Source of the DNA: a virus
DNA length: 54,600 nt
IMG/VR virus record: IMGVR_UViG_3300009008_000048
Location: 1-54,600 of that record
Direction: 5' to 3' (one strand)
Positions 41,801-49,927 of the stretch are shown here, one piece after another; the stretch's first letter is position 1, and every line of letters begins with the position of its first letter. The notes under the pieces are model-generated. The model ran no database searches, was not told the DNA's origin, and saw nothing but the letters and a program-made list of their open reading frames with translations. The translations under genes were made by a program, and so were the position numbers.

Positions 41801-43185
41801 ATTTCTTCAACCTGTGCAGTATCTGTCATTTGAAATGCATAAGAGTTTAATCTATTTGAAGGTTTTGGTATAAATACCGATGCTGTTGTTGGATCAGCAG
41901 CAGGTAGCCCTAACGGTTTTTGTTGCGTAGGTAATTCAGTAAATTTTTCTGGTGTAGGTAGTTCTAATGGTTTATCAAGCACTTCAGGTTGGTTTTTATT
42001 TTTATCATATTTAGAATAACCATATTGTGATACTGATATACCTGCTTGTGAAATTAGTAATACTGATATTTCTACACCTAGATCATCTACAGTTAACCCT
42101 TCGAAAGGCTGGTCGCCTAACCCTAATTTATATAATGCATCATTTAAAATATCTGCATCTCTTTCTTCAAAAAACTCATTAACAAAACCATTCCAACCAA
42201 CCATTTTAGTTAATTTAGTAAACTTATTAGGTGTAAGTTTAGGAATTTTCTTTTGCATTGCTTTATAAATAGCAGTTTTAACGATTACTGTTCTAGCAGG
42301 CTTTGTTAATAATGCAGTAACCTTTTTAGGAAGTTTACCTGAAACACCACTCATTCTTTCTGATAATATTTCAACTGCGTGTCCAGTAGATGCATTAACA
42401 ATTGATTCTAATATACCTTGGCCCTCTTCAAGTACTTCTCCAGTTTCTGTATCTATAACACCTATTTGTCTTTGTAATGCTTCGTGTGGAATATTAAATA
42501 CACCAGTAATAGCTATTTCTTTAGCTGTTTTTACTGCTGCTTTTTTTACATGTTCTTTAACAACCTTTCTTAATGCCTTATCTTTTACTACATTTTTAAG
42601 AGCTTCTAATACAGCTTTTTTACCTGATTTCTTGGCAACAAGAGCCCATAATGAACCAGTCCCAGTAGGTCCAGCCATAAGAGCAGCAAGCCCAAGTTCT
42701 GCAGCAAAAGTAGCGGTTTCTCTTAATCCGCTACCTATTTCATAGCCCCATCCCCCTGATTCTCTTAATTCTTGTTGTCTGTCAAGCTCGTTATAATAAT
42801 TGTCTAAAATTTTATAGTGTTTATCTTCGGCTGTTTTATTTTTTATTTTATTTGATGCTAAAAGGACTATACCCAAATCTGTTGTTTCTTTAATATCTCC
42901 AGCAAATGGAATATCATAAGTACTAGCTTCTTCACCCCATCCTTTATGAAAATCACCTAACTCGGTTCTTTTTTTAGTTTGTATATCTTTTTCTACTTGC
43001 TGTGGCTGTTGTTGCCGTTGTTGCTGTGGCTGTTGTTGCCGTTGTTGCTGTAATTGTGTTAACTGCTGTGATTTAGCTACATTATGCTTGTCAAACACAC
43101 TTTCAGACACAGTTAAATCAAATATACTAGGTCTTTTTTGTTGAAGTTGTTTACGTTCTTTTATTAGTTCTTCTAATGTTTTCAT
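35836..43185 (-). CDS. Giant multidomain virion protein with a DpdA-like domain (2449 aa)
   Basis: Layout: Gln-rich N-terminus; hydrophobic helices about 145-180; a region like internal virion proteins to about 400; a DpdA-like domain about 525-788 (LIIDSGAFTTWN Asp574, INLDVIPSS Asp611, [22 protein letters not shown]); a possible ADP-ribosyltransferase-like segment about 850-960 (TVYRGT, NEFFADKKETAKNY); three KPSKIQVDE repeats; long charged helices; a PVGKVAGKV repeat near 1620; and a C-terminal part with NPSTHFRNMYFNF and ISKAALG helices typical of large ejected/polyvalent phage proteins. It is in the tail/internal protein cluster, so it is probably packed in the virion and ejected with the DNA. 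Confidence 0.8.
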   Translation of the reverse strand: MKTLEELIKERKQLQQKRPSIFDLTVSESVFDKHNVAKSQQLTQLQQQRQQQPQQQRQQQPQQVEKDIQTKKRTELGDFHKGWGEEASTYDIPFAGDIKETTDLGIVLLASNKIKNKTAEDKHYKILDNYYNELDRQQELRESGGWGYEIGSGLRETATFAAELGLAALMAGPTGTGSLWALVAKKSGKKAVLEALKNVVKDKALRKVVKEHVKKAAVKTAKEIAITGVFNIPHEALQRQIGVIDTETGEVLEEGQGILESIVNASTGHAVEILSERMSGVSGKLPKKVTALLTKPARTVIVKTAIYKAMQKKIPKLTPNKFTKLTKMVGWNGFVNEFFEERDADILNDALYKLGLGDQPFEGLTVDDLGVEISVLLISQAGISVSQYGYSKYDKNKNQPEVLDKPLELPTPEKFTELPTQQKPLGLPAADPTTASVFIPKPSNRLNSYAFQMTDTAQVEEIDKSKRLIANLKNELAKAKKSGNKKQQEVLSKIINNVENTIAKREKEKTVYGPETAPYKPETRKFVSAGTKVAAENAIQSGNKDVLISYAYKGKFTPNYIKSLKSKGVNLIIDSGAFTTWNKGNKPATVEEYSEFLDSMDGNYFTAINLDVIPSSPGKKVTKAQALKAQQKSKENYKYLKSKGHKVMQVFHQGESMDYLDELLAEAHKEYNYIAISPNNSVSINVKDKWLTKVFDHIKNSSNPNVSTHALGVGAKRLLNKFPFNSVDAATPYLSAAFKQIATPYGYVSLSPKSKSYIGNKSPEVQEQIKSWFYDTTGQGLDNVIKQKRNTNELRIANISALTGKEGGYSKIPKTARTFNLRGDSSAVSRVQKTVSPSKRQKTISAVTVYRGTVEGVTKTKRSFDNIKEFKNDQIDALKDIYKTTNDKKVANEITVILTSKDFWVNSSNFLRSYYKNTFNTIKFNNSHKPQKGVEYFDLQKNEFFADKKETAKNYHLSASGRTIKHTGTKKVAPSKIQVDEKPSKIQVDEKPSKIQVDEKPISVADTLKAVTRVKKIKPVPTTKKAVKAVKRPVTAARTTVKEPVTKRKAISKGASTPFTSSGSARTFTAGRQGSRSFMGKVAKKNFYIDKKLAKKPKKYTEEVKPNQSLIQEAKKYKSAEEFKQKTFDDLAQQQRVKPESAMLKAAHSQISQLYGWGLEHIGDLTHRMNEKQSSLKGEYAKPKIRNLIRYLSREYGFEKEVREQIESNLRYRQSQGKLEGETVASQTKKIKELSKNYTEEHKKLPVYNDAQKTAQDAIVAYGEWRFKDSLKALRKLQSKVDDGIWVDYISEGQQLTDIWNKAQKELLEAGRLQLEKKKTVKPVGRPKKAESDAQLRKRLFREARDRKQGIFIGKDKHTEMQRLNFERSKRREAKRRETIKKEKELKKKASRYEVDYKNGTPESKAKYIYDMGGANSLKEAEKMVEQTLLVNTNTGKITTEKDFKSEPKAEQDYSKHLQTLKDRGLTIDVFQEMYDKEFEKENYEKAQIIEDFLYNWNSKQTKITDIKKIEKDRSIKDEVKKQAKEKAEDKYMEELEALKSRGKTKKYFIDSFKKESEKEKKTNVKPLFSKSVILGRYIENNYGFITLESLLYAPILIPANIIAKVAPPVGRVVGKVAKPVGKVAGKVIGRVAKPVGKIVQEVSRPINELEQNLNKVFLKARDAAWKTSGAQNVWTATSKWINEQPFYKWFGGKFIHEHNWPDWYKNAKEILEKEKVHIDLLAEEMLENLSNGLDIEQKIQLHQAIVNNGNHPDADIQARAKAARRLIDRLGEQYYKSGAISQEVYEANKGYYLASFYYNKSMFNVVKNYLNKGGSKASLKRAMSKGVTEAVPEKQVKKYSEKGMGWKISKEQKNAKKGEVVMWRDWTKKEKEEMGAILDSPEWVVYKTAKTVGHDVAYLSFLKKIAENKEFASKEYKKGFELMPRNDAYGDLKGMFVKSEIYKDVVGTFEIQEQSKKVMNKGLMIWKKWKVIYNPSTHFRNMYFNFILSDIAGLSPTRVDIWTEAFEQVLKKGDLYTEARKALLFKSSWAGNELSTVMSKKQALQLKEGTLTIKDILENTKNIVAKGDAKLTELYEAEEQWNKMGLYLYARKDLKMTPSDAAKFAKKWGLDYSAVTTFWQKYSTKWYGIPFLRFPVLVAPRLVEAAATRPVTLAKWWAVSKAIQAISKAALGWDDEDVENAKKSFPSYMKKGLFILAPTLDKNGDPQFIDLTYIVPYSQEVKDPSKLLENWVFGNPIYRIPSEIYFNKSLFTGEELYDPDLTNTTSSSVKQIIGASSEHAYKQIMPSMAPGNYGWEKLKKAIMGNYYQHKLDSIQNDLDLSIKEKEQKIKEITIKKDKYTDYTGRLQSLNSTILSTMLGLKVKALNISESKKIQLNKIKKASKKVEWEIYNIRKDHTLSEAQKIKQIEKLVDTTARYHKQYVELLRTADPTLKNFGDEFIDLYKDLER

Positions 43186-43209
43186 ATATGTAATATATTA
43201 ATTTTATTA

Positions 43210-44643
43210 TCAATTAGTAGCTAGCCATTCTCCATTTATTGACTTTGTATAACCAGCACCAAGCATAGCCGACTCTAAGCCACTTGGGTCTAAAACTGAT
43301 CCAAAAAGTCTATTTAATGCACCGTACATTACATCACCAGATAGATTTTTGTCTTTATTTTTGTTCAAATAACTAGTTGCACTATCTATATTTTGTTGTC
43401 TTATTGTTTGTTCGGCGGCAAGTCTTTGTTCCATTGTTAAGCTAGAAAAATCTTCAGCGCTTATATTAAATTCACCATCATCATTTACTAATTGATTTTT
43501 TAATATGTTCCTTTCCCATCCTTCTAGGTCTGTAGGATTTGTTGCTAGCATTTGTCCATTAGAATTCCAACCCTCCAACTGCGTCATTGTTTGTACAAGA
43601 AGAGTTAATTCTTCTCGGTTTAAATCTTTTATTGTTATAGTATTTGGATCACGTCTTATTCCCACATATGACATATTAGCATATGACATTATATCATCTT
43701 TTTTGTATAGTGAGTCACCGAATTTAAATCCTTTATTTAATAATTCTTGTAATCCATAAGCATTTGGATCTCCTTTATAATCACCACTCCATAGCTTCAT
43801 TGCATCATTTAAGGTTAAGTTTTTATATGTAGACCCTAATAATAAATCAACTCCTGCATCAAGTCCTTGTTGTACTGAAACAAAATTAGTAAAATGGCTA
43901 CCATCTGGGCTTGCTGATAAAGTGCCTTTTTGCGCCCCCCCATAACTTTTACCAAAAGCACCCCATTTAATATTTAATGGATTATTGTTACGCCATGAAG
44001 CACTACCACCTTTTTTTGTAGATGTAACATATGGATCATTTGGATATATATCTTTAAAAGTAACACCAACACCTAAATTAACCATTTTTGCTAAATTATC
44101 CATTCTTGAAGCCTCTGCTAGTCTATTTTCCTGTCTGTCTGCTCTAGCGTCTGCTTGTTGTTCTCTGTATTCTTGATGCCCTTTTGTTATCATATTAGTA
44201 ACATCTTCCATTCTAGTACCTCTGTATGCTTCCTCTTCTTGTAGCCCCCTACTATAAGCTTGTAAAGCACCTCTTCTAGATTGCCTTACAGCTGCTTGGT
44301 CTGCAGGACTTAACTCTGCAAATCTAGCATTAGTAATACCACCTACTATAGGTTTACCATATTCATCCACTGTAGGTGCGCCAAAAGCACCAGTAGCTTG
44401 ACCTAATGATCTAACCCACTTCTTTCTATCTGCTATATCTTTATTAAAGTTTTGTTTTCTACGAATTATTTCTTTCGCAGCTTCAGTTAATGTATTTTTG
44501 TTTTTAAAGTCTTCCAAATTAAAACTATAAGGTTGACTAGCCATTTTATATCCTGAACCATCTCTAGATATACCACCAGAATTACTTCTAGGATCTGCTA
44601 CTTCAGAATAGCTACCATTTGTTTGATAAAAATTTATTGCCAT
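43210..44643 (-). CDS. Internal virion protein with a muramidase-like domain
   Basis: A 477-residue protein. The middle (about 205-330) has SWRNNNPLNIKWGAFG, DGSHFTNFVSVQQGLDAGVDLLL and NLTLNDAMKLWSGDY, a pattern found in phage virion peptidoglycan-hydrolase domains (NNPGN-type). The flanks are helical and Gln/Arg-rich, as in ejected internal proteins. It probably opens the cell wall during DNA entry. No separate endolysin was found, so it may be the only visible murein hydrolase other than the RlpA-like protein. Confidence 0.72.
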   Translation of the reverse strand: MAINFYQTNGSYSEVADPRSNSGGISRDGSGYKMASQPYSFNLEDFKNKNTLTEAAKEIIRRKQNFNKDIADRKKWVRSLGQATGAFGAPTVDEYGKPIVGGITNARFAELSPADQAAVRQSRRGALQAYSRGLQEEEAYRGTRMEDVTNMITKGHQEYREQQADARADRQENRLAEASRMDNLAKMVNLGVGVTFKDIYPNDPYVTSTKKGGSASWRNNNPLNIKWGAFGKSYGGAQKGTLSASPDGSHFTNFVSVQQGLDAGVDLLLGSTYKNLTLNDAMKLWSGDYKGDPNAYGLQELLNKGFKFGDSLYKKDDIMSYANMSYVGIRRDPNTITIKDLNREELTLLVQTMTQLEGWNSNGQMLATNPTDLEGWERNILKNQLVNDDGEFNISAEDFSSLTMEQRLAAEQTIRQQNIDSATSYLNKNKDKNLSGDVMYGALNRLFGSVLDPSGLESAMLGAGYTKSINGEWLATN

Positions 44644-44661
44644 ATATTTGTTAATTATTTA

Positions 44662-45570
44662 TTAATACCAATATCCAGGAGCTGTAGGAGCTATTCTGCC
44701 CCATTTACTCTTATATATCTCTGCTTCTCTTTCTGCACCTATATCACCTTGTATACCACCTCTTAAGTTATAAAATTTACCACTACCATAAGGTGAGCTA
44801 TAAGAACCAAAGTTAACACCTTCGTTTTGTAATTTTTGAGTACCAAACCTTCTTTCTGCTTCTAATCCTAAATCTCTTACTTTAGTTTTGTATGTATTTA
44901 ATGCTTTTGTATAATCTATTTTTCTTTGAGTTGGTACTGTACCTTCTACACCCCTAGATGCTAATGCGCCTTCTTCTCCAAGCTGTGCTCTAGATTTACC
45001 AGAAAATGTCATACCTCTAGCCCTTAAAGACTTTTTAGTATTAGCTAGTGTTTGTTTATAGTTTGCTGCTTCTTGTTCTTTGTAGCCTGAAAACTGGTCT
45101 CTAATGTCTGCTAGCTGGTCTTTTAAATCACTTATTTCTCTACCAGATATTTTATCATAGTAAGTACCTATGTCTTGTTCTGCCCCTGTAGCTGCATCGG
45201 CTATTATTTGAGCAAACTCTTCATTGCTAGGCATAGTATTGCCATAATACTGTGATGCTAAATGACGTAACATTTGTGTTTCGCCTCTTGAATATCCTAG
45301 ACTATCTATATAATCATATAGTCCTTGCATTTGATCTTCATATAGTTGTTCAGCATCACTTACTTCTTCTTGTTGGCCTTGTTGGTTTTGTTGTTGGCCA
45401 CCAAATGTATCCCCTTGTGCTTGTAATAATTGTAGTAGTTGAATATTTTGTTGTGCAGTTCCTTGGTAATTCTGTATGCCATACTGAGAAGCAAGCTGTT
45501 CTCTTGCAGCATATGAACTAGGTTGCCCAATTGAATTTAGATAATCAACTATTGATGTAAAATTTGGCAT
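44662..45570 (-). CDS. Internal virion or tail protein, Gln-rich helical (302 aa)
   Basis: A 302-residue protein with a Gln-rich segment (about 45-65), long helices (DLKDQLADIRDQFSGYKEQE) and a Gly/Tyr-rich C-terminus (GSYSSPYGSGKFYNLRGG). It shares the composition of small internal proteins coded upstream of larger ejection proteins in podoviruses. No enzymatic motif. Confidence 0.68.
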   Translation of the reverse strand: MPNFTSIVDYLNSIGQPSSYAAREQLASQYGIQNYQGTAQQNIQLLQLLQAQGDTFGGQQQNQQGQQEEVSDAEQLYEDQMQGLYDYIDSLGYSRGETQMLRHLASQYYGNTMPSNEEFAQIIADAATGAEQDIGTYYDKISGREISDLKDQLADIRDQFSGYKEQEAANYKQTLANTKKSLRARGMTFSGKSRAQLGEEGALASRGVEGTVPTQRKIDYTKALNTYKTKVRDLGLEAERRFGTQKLQNEGVNFGSYSSPYGSGKFYNLRGGIQGDIGAEREAEIYKSKWGRIAPTAPGYWY

Positions 45571-45571
45571 A

Positions 45572-46033
45572 TTATTTCTTATTATTTAAATTATTTATTT
45601 GTGTTTGTAAATCATCTACTTGTTGTTGTAAATCATTACATCTATGAGCTATTATAAGGTATAAGTCTTGTTTGCTTTCAAACATTCCTATCATTTGTCC
45701 CTCTCTCGTTTCTTTAGGATTTAATCCTTGTGTTGGTAATTGTTTGGGAGGTTTAATTCTTGGTCTATATGCTAATTCTGCTTCTCTGCGTGGACCCATT
45801 GGTTGCCATGTTTCAGGATCAAATTCATTCTGGTTTATGGGATTCATTACTTTATCCATATTCTGTTTATAAAGAGCTTTTCTTACATTTAGCGGTTTAG
45901 TTTCATCAAACCATGGTAAAACAACAGGAGGTATATTATCTGAAGGAACATCTAATTTTTTATCCCTTCTTTCTTGTTTTTCTTCTTCACTTAAAATTCT
46001 TGTCATATATTTATTAATAATTTGTTGTATCAA
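45572..46033 (-). CDS. Hypothetical protein, possible tail chaperone or connector (153 aa)
   Basis: A 153-residue protein: Pro-rich middle (DNIPPVVLPWFDETKPL, RIKPPKQLPTQGL) and a C-terminal coiled coil (LQQQVDDLQTQINNLNNKK) able to trimerise. It overlaps the tail-fibre gene upstream in transcription by 20 bases. Coiled-coil tip proteins can join fibres to the tail, but no direct evidence exists here. Confidence 0.62.
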   Translation of the reverse strand: MIQQIINKYMTRILSEEEKQERRDKKLDVPSDNIPPVVLPWFDETKPLNVRKALYKQNMDKVMNPINQNEFDPETWQPMGPRREAELAYRPRIKPPKQLPTQGLNPKETREGQMIGMFESKQDLYLIIAHRCNDLQQQVDDLQTQINNLNNKK

Positions 46034-47300
46034 AGTAAACTGTTTGTGCTTCAGCCATACCTACATAATATCCCTGAGAACCATCATTATCTGAATATCT
46101 AAATCCACCTTCAGATGTAGCATCAACATCTCCAGAATTATATACAAATACTTCACTCCAAGGATAAGTACTATTACCGAGTTTATATCCAGCCACTGTA
46201 CCTGTAAAATCTCCACGACATTGTACAATTTCTTGTCCAGCATCATAATAATCTTTATTAGAATACAAAAGTAATCTATTAGCTCCACTTATTACTAAAC
46301 TATTATCTATTGAATTTTGATATATTGTACTTTCATTAGAACTAGAATCATAATCAAAAAGTTCTATAGCATCAATATCTCCATATACCTGAATATTTCC
46401 GCTTGATTCGTTACCTCCGGTTTCTGTTATCTTCACACCTCTATTAGGATCTGAATTTGTTTGCAATGTATTACCAGTTATTGTACCACTAGCAGCAATA
46501 TCATTGGCTGTAAGAACTCCCCTAATTGTCAACGTTGAACCATCCCATGTAAGCTTATTTGTTGAAGCATCTCCTATGCTAAACTTTGCCCCACTAGAAT
46601 ATCCTAGCCAAAATCCTGTTCCTGTATCATAAGCTGTTTGTCCTGATTTAATATGACCACTAGAATTTAATGTTATTGTTCCAGCTTCAATAGTTCCTAA
46701 ATCAGCAAAGATGCCAGATAAAATCTCTCCAGTAATTTCAGAACTTGTAATAGTATTGGCTAGAATTTCATTAGCAGTAATTGTATTTGCAGCTATATTA
46801 TCAGCTGTTATTAAAGTGCCTACACCTTGACCACCAAATGCTTGAAATATAGCATCCTTTGGTGATGTAGAATCTTCAGCAACAGCCACTAATATTTTAT
46901 TAGTGCCAACCGCATCACTAGCTGTTGTGCTTGTTTGTAATGCTGTAGTTGATGTATCTGTATCTAAATACATATAAGTAATAGCACTCATATTACCTGT
47001 ATTACTACCAGTTATGCTATAGGTTGTACCATCTGCTAATGAAATTGTACCACTACTCCATGCAACTGTATCACTATCAGTAGCACTCCAAGCCATATTC
47101 TGACTCCAACCAAGTATACTAGGTCCTGCTGTATTAGTAACAGCAGTAGAAGATAAAGCATCTCCTCCAATAGCACCCTCGGCTATAAAAGAATCTACAT
47201 TAGCATCTGTGATTTGTTCATCGCCGAAAGTATCACTTAAAGGATTGCTTAGTGAATCTATTTGTAAAAATTGGTTGTACCCATTATCTATATAACTCAT
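46014..47300 (-). CDS. Tail fibre / receptor-binding-type protein (428 aa)
   Basis: A 428-residue protein with repeated short beta modules: TLITADNIAANTITANEILANT and TSSEITGEILSG, GTIEAGTITLNSSG, TIRGVLTANDIAASGTITGNTL. These are typical of the shaft of phage tail fibres and host-specificity proteins. The C-terminal part (IQVYGDIDAIELFDYDSS, GYKLGNSTYPWSEVFVYN) is a likely tip. It acts on the outside of the particle. Confidence 0.78.
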   Translation of the reverse strand: MSYIDNGYNQFLQIDSLSNPLSDTFGDEQITDANVDSFIAEGAIGGDALSSTAVTNTAGPSILGWSQNMAWSATDSDTVAWSSGTISLADGTTYSITGSNTGNMSAITYMYLDTDTSTTALQTSTTASDAVGTNKILVAVAEDSTSPKDAIFQAFGGQGVGTLITADNIAANTITANEILANTITSSEITGEILSGIFADLGTIEAGTITLNSSGHIKSGQTAYDTGTGFWLGYSSGAKFSIGDASTNKLTWDGSTLTIRGVLTANDIAASGTITGNTLQTNSDPNRGVKITETGGNESSGNIQVYGDIDAIELFDYDSSSNESTIYQNSIDNSLVISGANRLLLYSNKDYYDAGQEIVQCRGDFTGTVAGYKLGNSTYPWSEVFVYNSGDVDATSEGGFRYSDNDGSQGYYVGMAEAQTVYFDTTNY

Positions 47301-47309
47301 AATTTTATA

Positions 47310-48764
47310 TTAAAGTTCCTCTTCTTTAGCATCGGTATTTATAACAAAACCTTCAAATGTCCATGATTGATTAGAACTCTTTTCTGCAAATTTAAATCTA
47401 TATCTATAACCTCCACCCATTATATCTAATTCTTCTACATTATTTTTAAGTATTGTTTTTCTACCTTGATTAAATTCATCTTTATTATCTACATCTACTG
47501 ACATTATCATGCCTTGTGGGTTATTTGTAAACACTGTCATGTGATTACTATATTTAATTATACTAGGTACTTTAAAGTCTAAGTTATTAGTAATAAAGAA
47601 ACTGTCTATGTCATTACTATTATCTGAATATACTTCATCTACTTTAGTTGCAAACTTAAATACCCAACCATTATCATCTCCAAAGTAAGCTCTTGTCTTA
47701 TCACTTTGCTCAAATATACAAGCACTTTTAACTTCATCGTATGTACACCTAATATACCATTTTTCTTTTTGTGTGTCGAAGCATAACCAAGTATTATCAT
47801 AGGCTACTCCTTTAACTGTTACACTACCTATAAATACTCTATATTCATCTCCGTGTTGTATTCCTATTTGTTCTCCTAGTGTGCTTTGGTCTATTGCATC
47901 TATAAAATATTTTACTTTATTTGATATTAACTGTGGCCTAGATCCACCCCATCTCCAAATACCTTGTCTACTAAACCAATAAGGAACACCATTTATTTTA
48001 GCTATTGACCTATAAGAATCACAGCCTATATCTGCTATTTGTTTTCTTTCATCTTCATCGTATTTCCACATTGAATAATGTTTAAATACTATTAGTTTAT
48101 CAAATGCTTCTACACCACCTGTTATTTCATCTCCATTATCATAACCAAATTCTACAAAATCAGTAGTAGGTGTCCAAGTAATAGCTCCATCTGTAGGAGT
48201 GCTACAAAAGTAACCTCTACTAGGACGAGTTGTACTATCTTCGTAAGCATTTAACACATATAATAAATCTCTATATCTAACTATATATTTACCTGTAGGC
48301 ATATCTGTTAAATCTGAATCAGCTGTACTATATGTAGTTCCTTCTACTGTTGCATTATCTAGAAAAGTGCCATTATCATGCCCTACTATAAAAGCTTTAT
48401 CTAAATAGTTTACTGCTGATATTTCTGCTCCAGCTCTATCTGTATATGTAGCACTTGCTAGAGTATTCCAAGTAGTATCATCATCGTCTACATATTTTAA
48501 TATATAATCACTACCAGAATCTGATCCTGCTATCATATATTTATCTTGTGTAGTGGACCTATAATAATAATGTAAGTAATTAACTGATTTATCATTAACT
48601 ACTTGGTCTGTTACTGCTTTACTATATCCAGGAACTTTTTCTAATTTACCAATTTCATATTCGTAACAATTTTTCATTGCACTTAACTCATTGGCTGGTT
48701 TAGCAAAGTCAGTTACACCAATATTTAATTGGCCACTAAATTCTGTATATTGTACTTTTGGCAT
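47310..48764 (-). CDS. Tail nozzle/stabilisation-type protein (484 aa)
   Basis: A 484-residue protein with an N-terminal GQLNIGVTDFAKPANELSAMKN and EIGKLEKVPGYSK, the start pattern of podovirus nozzle proteins (T7 gp12/P22 gp10-like), followed by repeated beta-propeller-like blades (KYMIAGSDSGSDYILKY, RVFIGSVTVKGVAYDNTW). It probably forms the end of the short tail. It is next to the adaptor gene, as in podoviruses. Confidence 0.72.
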   Translation of the reverse strand: MPKVQYTEFSGQLNIGVTDFAKPANELSAMKNCYEYEIGKLEKVPGYSKAVTDQVVNDKSVNYLHYYYRSTTQDKYMIAGSDSGSDYILKYVDDDDTTWNTLASATYTDRAGAEISAVNYLDKAFIVGHDNGTFLDNATVEGTTYSTADSDLTDMPTGKYIVRYRDLLYVLNAYEDSTTRPSRGYFCSTPTDGAITWTPTTDFVEFGYDNGDEITGGVEAFDKLIVFKHYSMWKYDEDERKQIADIGCDSYRSIAKINGVPYWFSRQGIWRWGGSRPQLISNKVKYFIDAIDQSTLGEQIGIQHGDEYRVFIGSVTVKGVAYDNTWLCFDTQKEKWYIRCTYDEVKSACIFEQSDKTRAYFGDDNGWVFKFATKVDEVYSDNSNDIDSFFITNNLDFKVPSIIKYSNHMTVFTNNPQGMIMSVDVDNKDEFNQGRKTILKNNVEELDIMGGGYRYRFKFAEKSSNQSWTFEGFVINTDAKEEEL

Positions 48765-48773
48765 ATATTTATT

Positions 48774-49922
48774 TTAAAAATCTCCTAATTCTTGTTCTTG
48801 GTAATTATGATTTGTTCTTTCTATTGATTCAGCGTCTCCTAATTGTTGAGGACCACTAAATTCTTCTACTTGTTGTTCTAATGTTTTTTGAAACATTGCA
48901 TACATCTTATCACCTCTTTTATCATTACCTCTAATGTAACTAATTTGTGATGCACAATAATAAATAAGTATTGCTACAAATTCTCTATCTAAAGAATCGG
49001 TTAATGCATCTATACGTGTAGGATATTTGTAATACTCATATATAATTGCTTTAGCTGCGCTTGGTGTAGGATATAAGTAATACTTATTGTTTTTCATTGT
49101 AAAATGTGTAGGACTTCCCGTAGATACTGTTGTACCAGCTTTAGTATAATCATCATATTTATAATGTGACATCCATTCTAACTTATAGTTGTCTACTATT
49201 AAATGTTCTAAAATTGCTGCATCTGATGGTTTACTTATATAAGCTTGATTAGTAATTGTATTTGTGCCAGAACTTATACTGTGTAAAAAGGACCATTTTC
49301 TTTTTCTTATAAATATTTCATCTATACCATCATTTAAGATATCAATTGCTATATCCCAAGTTAATAATGAATTTGGTGTTTCATCTATTGAAGTCATTGC
49401 TTTTCTTACTGCTGATTCAATAACCTTTTTAGCACTTGTTTGTCCAAATGTAGTTGATGTTATTTCTTCTGAGAATGCTGATTCCTCTGTATCTTGACTG
49501 TTGTAATATGATGTTACAAAATAAGAATAACTATCACCATCATATATATAATCTGTATGTTGATTAGTGGTATCTATATCTAACGTTGTTACTAGATTAT
49601 TTGATCCACCCGATGTAGCTCTACCATAAACTTTTATTTGGTTATACTCTATAAATGTTACAGGTGTAGAACTTGTATGGGAATTGGATAATGCAGCAAT
49701 AGTAAATGTATTACCAGTAAATGATGATACTAATTTTATTTCTGCTTTTTCTTCTCCATAGTCTCCTATTAAAACATAAAAGTTAGTACCAGAAAATCCA
49801 GAGGAAGACATTACTGCAATTGAAGTATCTCCACTGTCTACATCCGATGTTAAATAACTTCTATCATTCCCATCTACAGGAGGATTAGCTATGTTGAATT
49901 TTTGAATTGTTGGTTGTGACAT
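48774..49922 (-). CDS. Head-tail adaptor-like protein with an N-terminal beta domain (382 aa)
   Basis: The C-terminal two thirds matches podovirus connector/tail-tube proteins: VIESAVRKAMTSIDE, WDIAIDILNDGIDEI, YYLYPTPSAAKAIIYEYYKYP and DREFVAILIYYCASQISY with a helical end. The first 140 residues are an extra beta domain (GDTSIAVMSSSGFSGTNFYV), possibly immunoglobulin- or fibronectin-like. It would bind under the portal and connect to the nozzle. Confidence 0.7.
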   Translation of the reverse strand: MSQPTIQKFNIANPPVDGNDRSYLTSDVDSGDTSIAVMSSSGFSGTNFYVLIGDYGEEKAEIKLVSSFTGNTFTIAALSNSHTSSTPVTFIEYNQIKVYGRATSGGSNNLVTTLDIDTTNQHTDYIYDGDSYSYFVTSYYNSQDTEESAFSEEITSTTFGQTSAKKVIESAVRKAMTSIDETPNSLLTWDIAIDILNDGIDEIFIRKRKWSFLHSISSGTNTITNQAYISKPSDAAILEHLIVDNYKLEWMSHYKYDDYTKAGTTVSTGSPTHFTMKNNKYYLYPTPSAAKAIIYEYYKYPTRIDALTDSLDREFVAILIYYCASQISYIRGNDKRGDKMYAMFQKTLEQQVEEFSGPQQLGDAESIERTNHNYQEQELGDF

Positions 49923-49927
49923 ATATT